Below are positions 9,138-18,768 of a stretch of 64,000 nucleotides of DNA, in pieces. Under the pieces are notes generated by a model. It did not search any database. It was given only the letters and a program-made list of their open reading frames with translations, and had not been told where the DNA came from. Each line of letters begins with the position of its first letter. Position 1 is the stretch's first letter. The position numbers were made by a program, and so were the translations under genes. This DNA comes from Pseudomonas sp. B20(2017) (GTDB taxonomy: Bacteria > Pseudomonadota > Gammaproteobacteria > Pseudomonadales > Pseudomonadaceae): positions 206,280-270,279 of the forward strand of contig NZ_NEJP01000008.1 of assembly GCF_002113125.1 (NCBI RefSeq). Direction: 5' to 3'.

Positions 9138-9623
9138 ATGCTGATCGCCGCCAATAAGGCTGTCTCCATCGACTATACCCTGACCAACGACGCTGGTGAG
9201 GTCATCGACAGCTCCGCCGGCGGCGCTCCGCTGGTCTACCTGCATGGCGCAGGCAACATCATCCCGGGTCTGGAAAAAGCCCTGGAAGGTAAAGAAGTCG
9301 GCAACGATCTGGAAGTGTCCGTCGAGCCGGAAGATGCCTACGGCGAATACGCCGCTGAGCTGGTCAGCACCCTGAGCCGCAGCATGTTCGAAGGCGTTGA
9401 CGAGCTGGAAGTCGGCATGCAGTTCCACGCTTCGGCGCCGGACGGCCAGATGCAGATCGTCACCATCCGTGACCTGGACGGCGACGACGTCACCGTCGAC
9501 GGCAACCACCCACTGGCCGGTCAGCGCCTGAACTTCAAAGTGAAGGTCGTTGCCATCCGTGACGCCAGCCAGGAAGAAATCGCTCATGGTCACGTCCATG
9601 GCGAAGGTGGCCATCACCACTGA
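9138..9623 (+). CDS. slyD: FKBP-type peptidyl-prolyl isomerase SlyD
   Basis: This is a 161-residue SlyD-like PPIase/chaperone. It has an N-terminal FKBP half (YTLTNDAGEVIDSS, LVYLHGAGNIIPGLEKAL), the insert-in-flap chaperone region (about residues 70-125) and a short His-rich tail (HGHVHGEGGHHH) that binds metals such as nickel. An upstream in-frame GTG at 9027 exists, but the family N-terminus begins at the ATG at 9138. An intrinsic terminator follows. Confidence 0.94.
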   Translation: MLIAANKAVSIDYTLTNDAGEVIDSSAGGAPLVYLHGAGNIIPGLEKALEGKEVGNDLEVSVEPEDAYGEYAAELVSTLSRSMFEGVDELEVGMQFHASAPDGQMQIVTIRDLDGDDVTVDGNHPLAGQRLNFKVKVVAIRDASQEEIAHGHVHGEGGHHH

Positions 9624-9653
9624 TTTTCTGCGCTAAGCTTTCGAGTACTGGAG

Positions 9654-9676
9654 AGGCGCCCGAGGGCGCCTTTTTA
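9654..9676 (+). terminator. Terminator of slyD
   Basis: AGGCGCC (9654-9660) and GGCGCCT (9665-9671) form a 7-bp stem with loop CGAG, followed by a T-run. Confidence 0.88.
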
Positions 9677-9746
9677 GTCCGCGGCTGTCCTTGGTGCCCT
9701 CGCCAAGTGGCTGTTTCGAGTAGAACACGGAAATCTGGAGTTCGTC

Positions 9747-10229
9747 ATGAGTGCTTTTCACGACCTTAAGTTGACAGCCCTGGATGGTCAGGAGCTACCG
9801 CTGGCACCCTTCAAGGGCCAAGTCGTGCTGGTGGTCAACGTCGCCTCCAAATGCGGCTTGACCCCACAGTACGCGGCGCTGGAAAACCTTTATCAGCAAT
9901 ACAAAGGCAAAGGCTTCAGTGTGCTGGGCCTGCCGTGCAACCAGTTTGCCGGTCAGGAGCCGGGCAGTGAGCAGGAGATCCAGGAATTCTGCAGCCTCAA
10001 CTATGGCGTGAGTTTTCCGTTGTCGAAAAAGCTCGAAGTCAACGGTCACGACCGTCATCAGCTGTACCGTCTGCTGGCGGGCGAGGGCGCGGAGTTTCCC
10101 GGTGACATCACCTGGAATTTCGAGAAATTCCTGCTCGGCAAGGACGGTCGGGTACTGGCCCGCTTCTCGCCGCGCACGGCGCCGGATGATCCTTCGGTGA
10201 TTACGGCGATTGAAAAAGCCCTGAGTTGA
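9747..10229 (+). CDS. Glutathione peroxidase family thiol peroxidase
   Basis: This 160-residue protein is a full-length bacterial Gpx homolog. The peroxidatic residue is Cys, not Sec, in NVASKCGLT (about residue 36). The conserved Gln in LPCNQFAGQEP and the Trp in ITWNFEKF complete the active site. Bacterial cysteine-type Gpx enzymes usually use thioredoxin to reduce peroxides; here trxB lies about 4 kb downstream. A terminator follows the stop codon. Confidence 0.93.
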   Translation: MSAFHDLKLTALDGQELPLAPFKGQVVLVVNVASKCGLTPQYAALENLYQQYKGKGFSVLGLPCNQFAGQEPGSEQEIQEFCSLNYGVSFPLSKKLEVNGHDRHQLYRLLAGEGAEFPGDITWNFEKFLLGKDGRVLARFSPRTAPDDPSVITAIEKALS

Positions 10230-10235
10230 AGCACG

Positions 10236-10267
10236 AAAATCGCAGCCATTGAGCTGCGATTTTTTTC
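10236..10267 (+). terminator. Terminator of the glutathione peroxidase gene
   Basis: AAAATCGCAG and CTGCGATTTTTT form an A-rich-to-T-rich stem with an 8-nt loop, ending in TTTTTTCG. Confidence 0.88.
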
Positions 10268-10386
10268 GCCTGCCTTTTGACCCTTAATCATTCAGATCAA
10301 TAGTGCTATCGGGCGTTTGAAACTCCGCATATTATCGCCGTCATATGAATTGCGTGCCCGTCGATCAATTTTTCGTGGAGCTTCCC

Positions 10387-11490
10387 ATGCCCGTGCAAGC
10401 CCTGTTCAAACCGTTCCAGCTCGGTGCTCTCGAACTGCCGACCCGCGTGGTCATGGCGCCGATGACCCGTTCGTTCTCCCCGGGCGGCGTGCCCAATTCC
10501 AAAGTGATCGAATACTACCGTCGTCGCGCGGCGGCCGGTGTCGGCCTGATCATCACCGAAGGCACCACCGTCGGTCACCAGGCTTCCAACGGTTACCCGA
10601 ACGTGCCGCACTTCTACGGTGAAGCCGCGCTGGCCGGCTGGAAGAAAGTCGTGGACGCGGTACACGCCGAAGGCGGCAAGATCGTTCCGCAACTCTGGCA
10701 CGTCGGCAATGTACGCCGTCTGGGCACCGATCCGGACGCGAGCGTGCCGGGTTATGGCCCGTCTGAAAAACTTAAAGACGGTCAGGTCGTGGTGCACGGC
10801 ATGACCAGACAGGACATTCAGGACGTGATCGCAGCCTTCGCCCAAGCGGCGAAAGATGCCCAAAGCATCGGCATGGACGGCGTGGAAATCCACGGCGCCC
10901 ACGGTTACCTGATCGACCAGTTCTTCTGGGAAGGCAGCAACCAGCGCACCGACGAATACGGTGGCAGCCTGGCCAACCGTTCGCGTTTCGCCATCGAGCT
11001 GATTCAGGCTGTGCGTGCGGCGGTGGGCGAAGGCTTCCCGATCATCTTCCGTTTCTCGCAGTGGAAACAGCAGGACTACACCGCGCGTCTGGTGCAAACC
11101 TCTGAGGCACTGGGTGAATTCCTCAAGCCGTTGTCCGACGCCGGGGTGGATATTTTCCACTGCTCGACGCGCCGTTTCTGGGAGCCTGAGTTTGACGGCT
11201 CCGACCTGAATCTGGCCGGCTGGACACGCAAGCTGACCGGCAAACCGACCATCACCGTCGGCAGCGTCGGCCTCGATGGCGAGTTCCTGCAGTTCATGGT
11301 CAACACCGACAAGGTCGCGCAACCGGCCAGTCTGGAGAAACTGCTGGAGCGTCTGAACAACGACGAGTTCGATCTGGTGGCAGTGGGGCGTGCGCTGTTG
11401 GTCGATCCGGACTGGGCGCAGAAAGTGCGCGAAGGCCGCGAGCAGGACATTCTGCCGTTCAGCCGTGAGGCGTTGATGACGCTGGTTTGA
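10387..11490 (+). CDS. Old Yellow Enzyme-family alkene reductase (NemA/XenB-like)
   Basis: This 367-residue FMN-dependent ene-reductase has the hallmark MAPMTRSF (about 26-33), PQLWHVGN (about 98-105), VEIHGAHGYLIDQFFW (about 170-185) and YGGSLANRSRF motifs of the OYE barrel. Members reduce activated alkenes and nitro compounds with NAD(P)H. An upstream ATG at 10345 would add 14 atypical residues; the ATG at 10387 has GGAG 6 nt upstream and starts where the family does. The 3' end overlaps the convergent glycosyltransferase gene by 32 bp. Confidence 0.92.
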   Translation: MPVQALFKPFQLGALELPTRVVMAPMTRSFSPGGVPNSKVIEYYRRRAAAGVGLIITEGTTVGHQASNGYPNVPHFYGEAALAGWKKVVDAVHAEGGKIVPQLWHVGNVRRLGTDPDASVPGYGPSEKLKDGQVVVHGMTRQDIQDVIAAFAQAAKDAQSIGMDGVEIHGAHGYLIDQFFWEGSNQRTDEYGGSLANRSRFAIELIQAVRAAVGEGFPIIFRFSQWKQQDYTARLVQTSEALGEFLKPLSDAGVDIFHCSTRRFWEPEFDGSDLNLAGWTRKLTGKPTITVGSVGLDGEFLQFMVNTDKVAQPASLEKLLERLNNDEFDLVAVGRALLVDPDWAQKVREGREQDILPFSREALMTLV

Positions 11491-12655
11491 TCGCCGTGGG
11501 TGGCTTGTCGCGCAGGTCGCGGCAAGCTCCCAGCAAATGATTTTCAAACTGTTCGACGATGGCCGCCCAACCCTGGCGGCTGGCGTGCTGGCGTGCGTTC
11601 AGGCGTACGCAGCGCAACCTTTCGTCCTCCTCCAGCAGCCACGCGGCTGCCTCGCAGAACGCCTCTTCATCCCCGGGCATCGCCAGCACGCCGTTGTAGC
11701 CATGGCGGATATGCTGGGCCGCAGCCGCCTGATCGTAAGCCACCACCCCAAGGCCTGAGGCCAGCGCTTCCAGCACGACGTTGCCGAAGGTTTCGGTCAG
11801 GCTCGGAAACAGAAACACATCCCCCGACGCATAGTGCGCCGCCAGCGCTTCGCCGCGTTGCGAGCCGCAGAAAATGGCCTCGGGCAGTTCCTTTTCCAGT
11901 GCCATTCGTTGCGGCCCGTCGCCGACCACGATCAGCTTCAGGTTGCGCTGTGGATAAGTGCCGGCGAGCTTTTCGAAACTGCGCTTGAGCAGGCCGAGGT
12001 TCTTCTCCGGCGCCAGGCGTCCTACGTGAATGACAGCAATGTCCCGCTCGCCGAGACCCCATTGCTCACGCAAGGCATTCAGGCGTTTGGCCGGGTGAAA
12101 CAACTGACTGTCGACACCCCGGGACAGCAGCGCCAAGCGTTCGAAATGCCGACGCTCCAGTTCCAGGCGCTGGCTGACGCTCGGCACCAGCGTCAGGGCC
12201 GAGCGATTGTGAAACCAGCGCAGATAGTGGGTGAGCAAACGCGTCAGCAAACCCAGCCCGTACTGGTGGGTGTATTGCTGAAAATTGGTGTGAAAGCCGC
12301 TGACCACGGCAATTCCCAGACGCCGTGCTGCGCGCAACGCCGACAGCCCGAGCGGACCTTCGGTGGCAATATAGAGCACGTCCGGGCGCTGGCGCGTCCA
12401 GCGTCGCAACAGTTTGTGCATCGACGACTGCCCCCATTGCAACCCCGGATAACCCGGCAACGGCCAGCCTCGGCACAGCAGTAGCGAGTCGTCTTCAGTG
12501 CGCTGCGGATCGTCAGCCTGACGCGGTCGCACCAGTTCCACCCGATGCCCGCGTGCGCGCAAGCCGTCGCACAAGCGGCCAAGGGTATTGGCCACGCCGT
12601 TGATTTCCGGTGGGAAGGTTTCGCTGATGAGGGTGATATGTAGAGCTGTCGTCAT
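11459..12655 (-). CDS. Glycosyltransferase family 4 (GT-B) enzyme
   Basis: This 398-residue glycosyltransferase has an N-terminal Rossmann domain starting SETFPPEINGVANTLGRL and a C-terminal group 1 domain with GRLAPEKNLGLL, FLFPSLTETFGNVVLEALASG and the retaining-GT EX7E pattern. It resembles the GDP-mannose-dependent alpha-mannosyltransferases (MgtA-like), although donor and acceptor cannot be read from sequence. It stands alone on the minus strand and overlaps the ene-reductase 3' end by 32 bp. Confidence 0.87.
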   Translation of the reverse strand: MTTALHITLISETFPPEINGVANTLGRLCDGLRARGHRVELVRPRQADDPQRTEDDSLLLCRGWPLPGYPGLQWGQSSMHKLLRRWTRQRPDVLYIATEGPLGLSALRAARRLGIAVVSGFHTNFQQYTHQYGLGLLTRLLTHYLRWFHNRSALTLVPSVSQRLELERRHFERLALLSRGVDSQLFHPAKRLNALREQWGLGERDIAVIHVGRLAPEKNLGLLKRSFEKLAGTYPQRNLKLIVVGDGPQRMALEKELPEAIFCGSQRGEALAAHYASGDVFLFPSLTETFGNVVLEALASGLGVVAYDQAAAAQHIRHGYNGVLAMPGDEEAFCEAAAWLLEEDERLRCVRLNARQHASRQGWAAIVEQFENHLLGACRDLRDKPPTAIKPASSTPHG

Positions 12656-12792
12656 GACCTCAGTGTCGGCTGAGGCTATGTCGTCATTGTGTCGGGTTGA
12701 TGATGGATTGATGACAGGCTTTTTTGGCAGGGCCTCAACATTTTGAGGAGGCGGTCGTTAGCCTTTCGAATACTTCAATCAGGGAAAGAGTC

Positions 12793-13368
12793 ATGACTGA
12801 AAATGCTTATGCGCCGCCTGAGGCGAATCTTTTGAGCGAGGATGTACAAGCGAGCGGGTTTTACGTGGTCGCCCGCTGGAAGTTCATTTTGCTGTCGGTG
12901 CTCAGTTTCGGTTTGTACTTCTACTACTGGTCTTACAAGAACTGGAGTCTGTACAAGCAGCGGACCCAGGAAGAATCGTGGCCGCTGGCCCGAGGACTGT
13001 TTTACATCTTCTTCGTCCACCGGCTTTTCCGTCAGGCCGACAAGGCCATCCACGACAGCGGGCGCAAGTCAGATTGGGACCTCGAACAGTGGGCGACAGT
13101 CTTTGTTGTATTGACGCTGGCTGCTGCGGTACTCGAAAAGCTATCCGGTCAATTCGAGAACCTGGCTTATCTGGCGGCATATGCTGTAGCCCTTTTGCCT
13201 GTCAGAGCCTATGTGGCCAGTGAAGGCCAGCGTCTGATCAACCTGGCCGCCAATGACCCTGAAGGTCAGAGCAACAATCGCCTCAACGTCTGGAACTTCC
13301 TGATCATCGTGCCAGGTCTTGTGTTATGGGCGCTGGTGCTGTTGGGCTTGTGGGTCATTTATCGCTGA
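12793..13368 (+). CDS. Conserved hypothetical membrane protein (DUF4234-like)
   Basis: This 191-residue protein has a cytoplasmic-looking N-terminus NAYAPPEANLLSE, then KFILLSVLSFGLYFYYWSYKNW, a motif of DUF4234-like membrane proteins, with about four predicted membrane segments (near 31-50, 90-140 and 165-190). I chose the ATG at 12793, preceded by AGGGAAAG, over an upstream frame extension to 12724. Function is unknown. It is convergent with cysZ, 24 bp apart. Confidence 0.75.
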   Translation: MTENAYAPPEANLLSEDVQASGFYVVARWKFILLSVLSFGLYFYYWSYKNWSLYKQRTQEESWPLARGLFYIFFVHRLFRQADKAIHDSGRKSDWDLEQWATVFVVLTLAAAVLEKLSGQFENLAYLAAYAVALLPVRAYVASEGQRLINLAANDPEGQSNNRLNVWNFLIIVPGLVLWALVLLGLWVIYR

Positions 13369-13392
13369 GGCGATACGAATCCGGGGCGGGGT

Positions 13393-14148
13393 TCAGGCCT
13401 TTTCCTGAACCAGCGCCTCGGCCCCGCGCTCGCGCACCCAGAACAACGTAGCGCCCGCCACGGCCGCTGGCATCATCAGGATGTTGACCAGCGGAATCAG
13501 CAACACCAGATAGACGATTCCGCCGAAACTCATGCTCTGCCAGCGCTTCTGGCGCAGCCAGGCGAGCATCTCGTTCCAGCCCAGTTTGTGGTTGTCCGCC
13601 GGGTAGTCGATGTACTGGATTGCCATCATCCACACTCCGAACAGCAACCACAGCGGTGCGGCGACGAGGTTCACCACCGGGATGAACGAAAGGATGAACA
13701 GGCCGATCGCCCGGGGCAGGAAGTAACCGAGTTTGCGCATTTCCCGGGCCAGTGTGCGCGGGATCATGGCGATCAGTTCGCCCCAGCTGAAGGCCGGGAA
13801 GTCGTCGGTGCCACGCACCACCACTTCAACCTTTTCCGCGAGGAAGCCGTTGAACGGCGCGGCGATCACGTTGGCCAGCATCGTGAAGGTGAAGAACACC
13901 ATCAGCGCCACCAGCACCACGAACAGCGGCCACAGGATGTAGCTGAGGAAACTCAGCCATTCGGGCAGCGACGGCATCAGCGTGTCGACCCACAGGCTGA
14001 ACTGGTGGCCGGCCAGATAGATCAATCCGACGAACAGCACCAGGTTGATGGCCAGCGGCAGCAGCACGAACAGGCGCAGGCCCGGACTCAAGACCAGTTT
14101 GAGGCCTTCGCGCAGGTATTGCGGGCCGGACAGAACAGGGGCGGGCAT
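13393..14148 (-). CDS. cysZ: Sulfate transporter CysZ (EI24 family)
   Basis: This 251-residue inner-membrane protein has the CysZ/EI24 layout: a conserved N-terminus ([18 protein letters not shown]), hydrophobic segments at about 22-45, 70-95 and 145-175, and the C-terminal [11 protein letters not shown] region. CysZ mediates sulfate uptake for cysteine synthesis in enterics, which links it functionally to cysD-cysNC 10 kb away. A start at the ATG at 14148 gives the family N-terminus. Confidence 0.9.
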   Translation of the reverse strand: MPAPVLSGPQYLREGLKLVLSPGLRLFVLLPLAINLVLFVGLIYLAGHQFSLWVDTLMPSLPEWLSFLSYILWPLFVVLVALMVFFTFTMLANVIAAPFNGFLAEKVEVVVRGTDDFPAFSWGELIAMIPRTLAREMRKLGYFLPRAIGLFILSFIPVVNLVAAPLWLLFGVWMMAIQYIDYPADNHKLGWNEMLAWLRQKRWQSMSFGGIVYLVLLIPLVNILMMPAAVAGATLFWVRERGAEALVQEKA

Positions 14149-14284
14149 AAGGTGCTCCGAGCAAGGGAAAACGCGCCGACCTTACCGACTTTGCAGAACC
14201 TGTGAAAGCGCGGCAGTGGGATCGACATTCACTGTAACAAAGACGTCCATCTCGTCAGTGTGTCGGCATAGAGACCACCTATGA

Positions 14285-15421
<1,137 letters not shown>

Positions 15422-15434
15422 GATCGCAGAAACA

Positions 15435-15462
15435 AAAAAACCGGCCAATTGGCCGGTTTTTT
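15435..15462 (+). terminator. Terminator of trxB
   Basis: ACCGGCC-AATT-GGCCGGT, flanked by an A-run and a T-run, forms a near-perfect bidirectional intrinsic terminator. Confidence 0.92.
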
Positions 15463-15494
15463 GTGCCCGATTTTCAGAAACCACACAGTTCCAG

Positions 15495-15584
15495 TGTGGG
15501 AGCGGGCTTGCTCGCGAATGCGTCGTGTCAGGCAGTATTTTGGGTGACTGACACACGGCTTTCGCGAGCAAGCTCGCTCCCACA
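15495..15584. repeat. REPIN, GTGGGAGCGGGC family
   Basis: Arms TGTGGGAGCGGGCTTGCTCG and CGAGCAAGCTCGCTCCCACA in inverted orientation, between the trxB terminator and the HopJ-family gene. The left arm carries GGGC where most copies here have GAGC. Confidence 0.9.
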
Positions 15585-15607
15585 GGGGATTGTGATTGGC
15601 TTTGGAA

Positions 15608-15946
15608 TCAGCGGCGGGTCAGCGGTTGCGCATCGAATTTCACGCCCGCCAGACCGTGCTGGATCAGGGCACGGATATTGCCGTGATCGCTGCCTTCAGG
15701 CGTTGCCACGACCGAGCGGTAGTGTTCGCCGAACGCCAGCAGCGCTTCTTCATCGCTCAAGCCTTCCAGCAGCGCCAGACCCAGGGTCTTGCACGAACCT
15801 TCGTTCTGCCCGGCCGCGTTTTCCACGCCGCCATTGTTGAACGCCTGAGGCTGGTAGTCGTAACCGGCGGCGATGAAGGCCAGGGTGTCGGCAAAAACGT
15901 GTTCGCCGCTCTTGAGGCTGGCGCGCAGGGTGTTCAGATCACTCAT
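15608..15946 (-). CDS. HopJ-family protein
   Basis: This 112-residue protein matches the HopJ family, with FIAAGYDYQPQAFNNG, NEGSCKTLGLALLE, LLAFGEHYRSVVATPEGSDHGNIR and a C-terminal GL-F. The name comes from a P. syringae type III effector, but family members are widespread in free-living bacteria and no secretion genes are nearby, so a housekeeping role is more likely. Its ATG overlaps the DUF1244 stop by 8 bp, indicating translational coupling. Confidence 0.87.
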   Translation of the reverse strand: MSDLNTLRASLKSGEHVFADTLAFIAAGYDYQPQAFNNGGVENAAGQNEGSCKTLGLALLEGLSDEEALLAFGEHYRSVVATPEGSDHGNIRALIQHGLAGVKFDAQPLTRR

Positions 15947-16235
15947 GGGGTTTTCCTTTGGCGAACGCCGCTTGTTGTTCGGCGCTGGCTTCTTGCTGAT
16001 ATTGGGCTTTCCAGTCGGCGTACGGCATGCCGTAAACCACTTCGCGGGCGTCGTCGAGGCTGACCTCGATCCGGCGCTCGTCAGCCTCGGCCTTGTACCA
16101 CTTGGACAGGCAGTTGCGGCAGAACCCGGCGAGGTTCATCAGGTCGATGTTCTGCACGTCCTTGCGGCTGTCCAGGTGGGCGACCAGCCGGCGGAAGGCG
16201 GCGGCTTCGAGTTCGAGGCGTTGTTGCTCGGTCAT
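15939..16235 (-). CDS. DUF1244 protein
   Basis: This 98-residue small protein belongs to DUF1244: MNLAGFCRNCLSKWYKAEA and the DDAREVVYGMPYADWKAQYQ signature are present, with paired cysteines (CRNC) that could bind a metal. I start at the ATG at 16235 (MTEQQRLELE), not the open-frame extension to 16301. It is 68 bp downstream of folX in the same direction and overlaps the HopJ-family gene. Function unknown. Confidence 0.85.
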   Translation of the reverse strand: MTEQQRLELEAAAFRRLVAHLDSRKDVQNIDLMNLAGFCRNCLSKWYKAEADERRIEVSLDDAREVVYGMPYADWKAQYQQEASAEQQAAFAKGKPHE

Positions 16236-16303
16236 GATGGGCTCTGTGCAGTCAAATCGTGGCGCGGATGATAAAAGTCTGACGCCCGGAGCGCCAGACA
16301 CGT

Positions 16304-16675
16304 TCAGCGGCTGGCGGCGAGGGTGATCGACACCGATTCGGCAAAACGCAAGGCATGCGGCTTGTCGACTTCGACTTCGGCGTACAGCACCGATTCGTTG
16401 GCCATCACCAGATCCAGCAGCTCCTGAGTGAGACGTTCGAGCAGCGCGAAGCGATTGCCTTCCACGTGGGCGATGATCGCTTTGGTGATGGTGCGGTAGT
16501 TCAGCGCGTGGTCGATGTCGTTGTCACGCACCGCTTCCTGCGCGGCGTACAGGATGGTCAGGTTGATCAGCACATCCTGCTTGTTGAGGATTTCGTCCTC
16601 GTTGATCCCGATAAAGGTACGCAAGCGCAGATCCTTGACCCGGATGCGCGCCATTCCCGGTTGAAGTTGTGGCAT
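16304..16675 (-). CDS. folX: Dihydroneopterin triphosphate 2'-epimerase (FolX)
   Basis: This 123-residue FolB/FolX fold enzyme has [19 protein letters not shown] at the N-terminus and [10 protein letters not shown] and [13 protein letters not shown] in the core. The sequence is FolX-like (longer N-terminus, [14 protein letters not shown]) rather than the FolB aldolase. It epimerises dihydroneopterin triphosphate to dihydromonapterin triphosphate, and together with FolE and FolM makes tetrahydromonapterin, the phenylalanine hydroxylase cofactor in Pseudomonas. Its ATG directly follows the folE stop codon. Confidence 0.92.
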   Translation of the reverse strand: MPQLQPGMARIRVKDLRLRTFIGINEDEILNKQDVLINLTILYAAQEAVRDNDIDHALNYRTITKAIIAHVEGNRFALLERLTQELLDLVMANESVLYAEVEVDKPHALRFAESVSITLAASR

Positions 16676-17236
16676 TTACTTGCTCCGTCCAATCAATTGC
16701 AGGAACTCCTGGCGGGTGTTGCTCGACTCGCGGAAGGCGCCGAGCATGACCGAGGTGTTCATGGTCGAATTCTGTTTCTCGACACCGCGCATCATCATGC
16801 ACATGTGCCGGGCTTCGATGACCACCGCGACACCGGCGGCATCGGTGACTTGCTGGACCGCCTCGGCGATCTGGCGGGTGAGATTTTCCTGGATCTGCAG
16901 GCGGCGGGCGAACATGTCCACCAGTCGCGCGATCTTCGACAACCCCAGCACCTTGCCCGTCGGAATATAAGCCACATGGGCCTTGCCGATGAAGGGCAGC
17001 AGGTGATGTTCGCACAACGAATAGAGCTCGATGTCGGCGACGATGATCATCTCGTCGGTGTCGGAGGCAAACAGCGCGCCATTGACGATCTCGTCGACGC
17101 TCTGTTCGTAGCCGTGACACAGATACTGCATGGCCTTGGCCGCCCGCACCGGCGTGTCGAGCAGTCCTTCGCGGTCAGGGTTTTCACCGAGACCGATCAG
17201 GATCTCACGGTAATTCTCTGGCAGGGAACGGGTCAT
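16676..17236 (-). CDS. folE: GTP cyclohydrolase I (FolE)
   Basis: This 186-residue type IA enzyme converts GTP to dihydroneopterin triphosphate. The zinc and catalytic residues are visible: [20 protein letters not shown] (Cys, His) and [17 protein letters not shown] (His, Cys). The length is normal for a bacterial FolE. It lies between folM (22 bp upstream) and folX (no gap), so this copy appears devoted to the monapterin branch; pseudomonads often have a second folE elsewhere. Confidence 0.95.
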   Translation of the reverse strand: MTRSLPENYREILIGLGENPDREGLLDTPVRAAKAMQYLCHGYEQSVDEIVNGALFASDTDEMIIVADIELYSLCEHHLLPFIGKAHVAYIPTGKVLGLSKIARLVDMFARRLQIQENLTRQIAEAVQQVTDAAGVAVVIEARHMCMMMRGVEKQNSTMNTSVMLGAFRESSNTRQEFLQLIGRSK

Positions 17237-17258
17237 GGAGCATCCTCGCGGGGGCGTG

Positions 17259-17969
17259 TTACTTGACGTGCCGCCCGCCGTTGACGGTCAGGGTCGTGCC
17301 GGTGACATACGGGTTGTCGAGCAGATAGCGCAGGCTCTGATAGATCACTTCGCTGCCGGGTTCGATGCCCAGCGCGGACTTGGCCAGCGCCTTGGCGCGG
17401 TACGCCGCGTCGTCGTCGGGATTGAACAATAGCAGGGCCGGTGCGATGCCGTTGACCTTGATTGACGGCGCGTACCGCGCGGCGAAGGACAACGTGAGGC
17501 TGTCGAGCCCGGCCTTGCTGGCGCAATAGCCAATGTGTTTGCTGCTGCCCTTGCGGGTGACGTCATCGCTGATGTGGATGATGTCGGCAGGGTTCGAACG
17601 TCGCAGCAATTCGGCGCAATGCAGGTTGATCAGGTACGGCGCCAGCATGTGAATGTTGAACATCCGGCTGAAGGCTTCGGCTTCGCCGTCACCGTTTTCC
17701 GCCAGCCACTCCGAGGCGTTGTGGACGATGGCGCGCAGGCTGTCGGTGTGGGTCTTCAGTTCGGTGATGAACGCGAGGATCGAGGCTTCGCTGGAAAAGT
17801 CCGCGTGCAACCCGAGGGCGCCCAGGTCCCGCAACGTCTTCACACCCGGTCGTTCGCTGCGGTAGGTGAAGATCACCCGATGACCGTCTTCCAGCAGACG
17901 CTGCGCGCAATGCAGGCCGACCCGCTGGCCGGCGCCGGTGATGAGGATGGGAGCTGTGGGAGAGGTCAT
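17259..17969 (-). CDS. folM: Dihydromonapterin reductase (FolM), SDR family
   Basis: This 236-residue short-chain dehydrogenase has an N-terminal [22 protein letters not shown] site and the YCASKAGLD YxxxK motif, with VNGGRHVK at the C-terminus, typical of FolM. FolM reduces dihydromonapterin, and more weakly dihydrofolate, with NADPH. It is first in the folM-folE-folX operon. The upstream spacer to 18026 is only 56 bp. Confidence 0.9.
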   Translation of the reverse strand: MTSPTAPILITGAGQRVGLHCAQRLLEDGHRVIFTYRSERPGVKTLRDLGALGLHADFSSEASILAFITELKTHTDSLRAIVHNASEWLAENGDGEAEAFSRMFNIHMLAPYLINLHCAELLRRSNPADIIHISDDVTRKGSSKHIGYCASKAGLDSLTLSFAARYAPSIKVNGIAPALLLFNPDDDAAYRAKALAKSALGIEPGSEVIYQSLRYLLDNPYVTGTTLTVNGGRHVK

Positions 17970-18025
17970 GTACGGCTCGCGTCGAAGTCAGAGCAAAAAC
18001 TATAACAGCGACGCGAGCGACGGCT

Positions 18026-18595
18026 TCAGCGATTTTGCGTGGAGGGCGCGGCAGGCAACGGGCGTGCGGGCACCGGATTGAGCCAGCCGGCCAGCAGGCG
18101 GGTCGACAGCGGAATGAAGAAGTAGACCATCAACGGGGTCAGGCACAGCGTGCTGACGAAGACTCGGGGAACCAGGCTCATTTCAGCGAGCAGCGGACCC
18201 AGCACGAAATTGAACAGCAGCGACACCGGAAAGAACGCCAGCCAGATCGCCACGGCCTGTTTCCAGCGCGGGGGGCGATGACCGGCGGCACCGAACCAGC
18301 CTTCGATCCCGCTGACCCGATGTTCCGTCGGATGGGCAAACAGATCGCTGCCACGAGCCAGCCATGCGGTGCGCGATGCCGAATGTTCCCAGGCGTGCAG
18401 GGTCTGTTCGTCGACGAAGCGGAAAATGATCTGGAATTCATCGTCGCCCGGAGGCGGGGCCAGTACGCCGGAACCAAGGTAACCAGGGAAGTCGGTGGCC
18501 AGTTGTTCGCCTTCGCGCAGCCAGGCGATCAGATCCTGATAACGACCATTGGCGACACGACGCGCGACCATCAGCGTGACGGGGGAAGTAGACAT
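18026..18595 (-). CDS. ABM-domain membrane protein (antibiotic-biosynthesis-monooxygenase-like)
   Basis: The frame is open to 18736; the ATG at 18595 (MSTSPVTLMVARRV) gives 189 residues. An N-terminal ABM-like ferredoxin-fold domain (about 1-95, TLMVARRVANGRYQDLIAWL and FQIIFRFVDEQTLHAWE) is followed by two hydrophobic segments (about 113-135 and 143-165). Fusions of this kind are usually annotated only as antibiotic biosynthesis monooxygenase, and no substrate can be inferred. It lies upstream of folM on the same strand and is divergent from the LitR-like regulator. Confidence 0.8.
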   Translation of the reverse strand: MSTSPVTLMVARRVANGRYQDLIAWLREGEQLATDFPGYLGSGVLAPPPGDDEFQIIFRFVDEQTLHAWEHSASRTAWLARGSDLFAHPTEHRVSGIEGWFGAAGHRPPRWKQAVAIWLAFFPVSLLFNFVLGPLLAEMSLVPRVFVSTLCLTPLMVYFFIPLSTRLLAGWLNPVPARPLPAAPSTQNR

Positions 18596-18768
18596 TGTGT
18601 ATCTCCGTATTGCATGTGCGTCGCTCCGGGTAGGAGTTTCGCCTGACGCAGCGCCGGGGTAGAGGGCTGCGTTTTTCGACAAGCAAGGATTATTCCTCAT
18701 TTTCGTGACGAACCAGAGACTTTCGTCCCACTTCATCGCTTGAACCGGTCGGGGGCATCAGGAGTAGA

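Noticed and set aside
15608..15946. HopJ-family gene as a type III effector
   Set aside because: No secretion genes or Hrp box nearby, and the family is widespread in bacteria without type III secretion.
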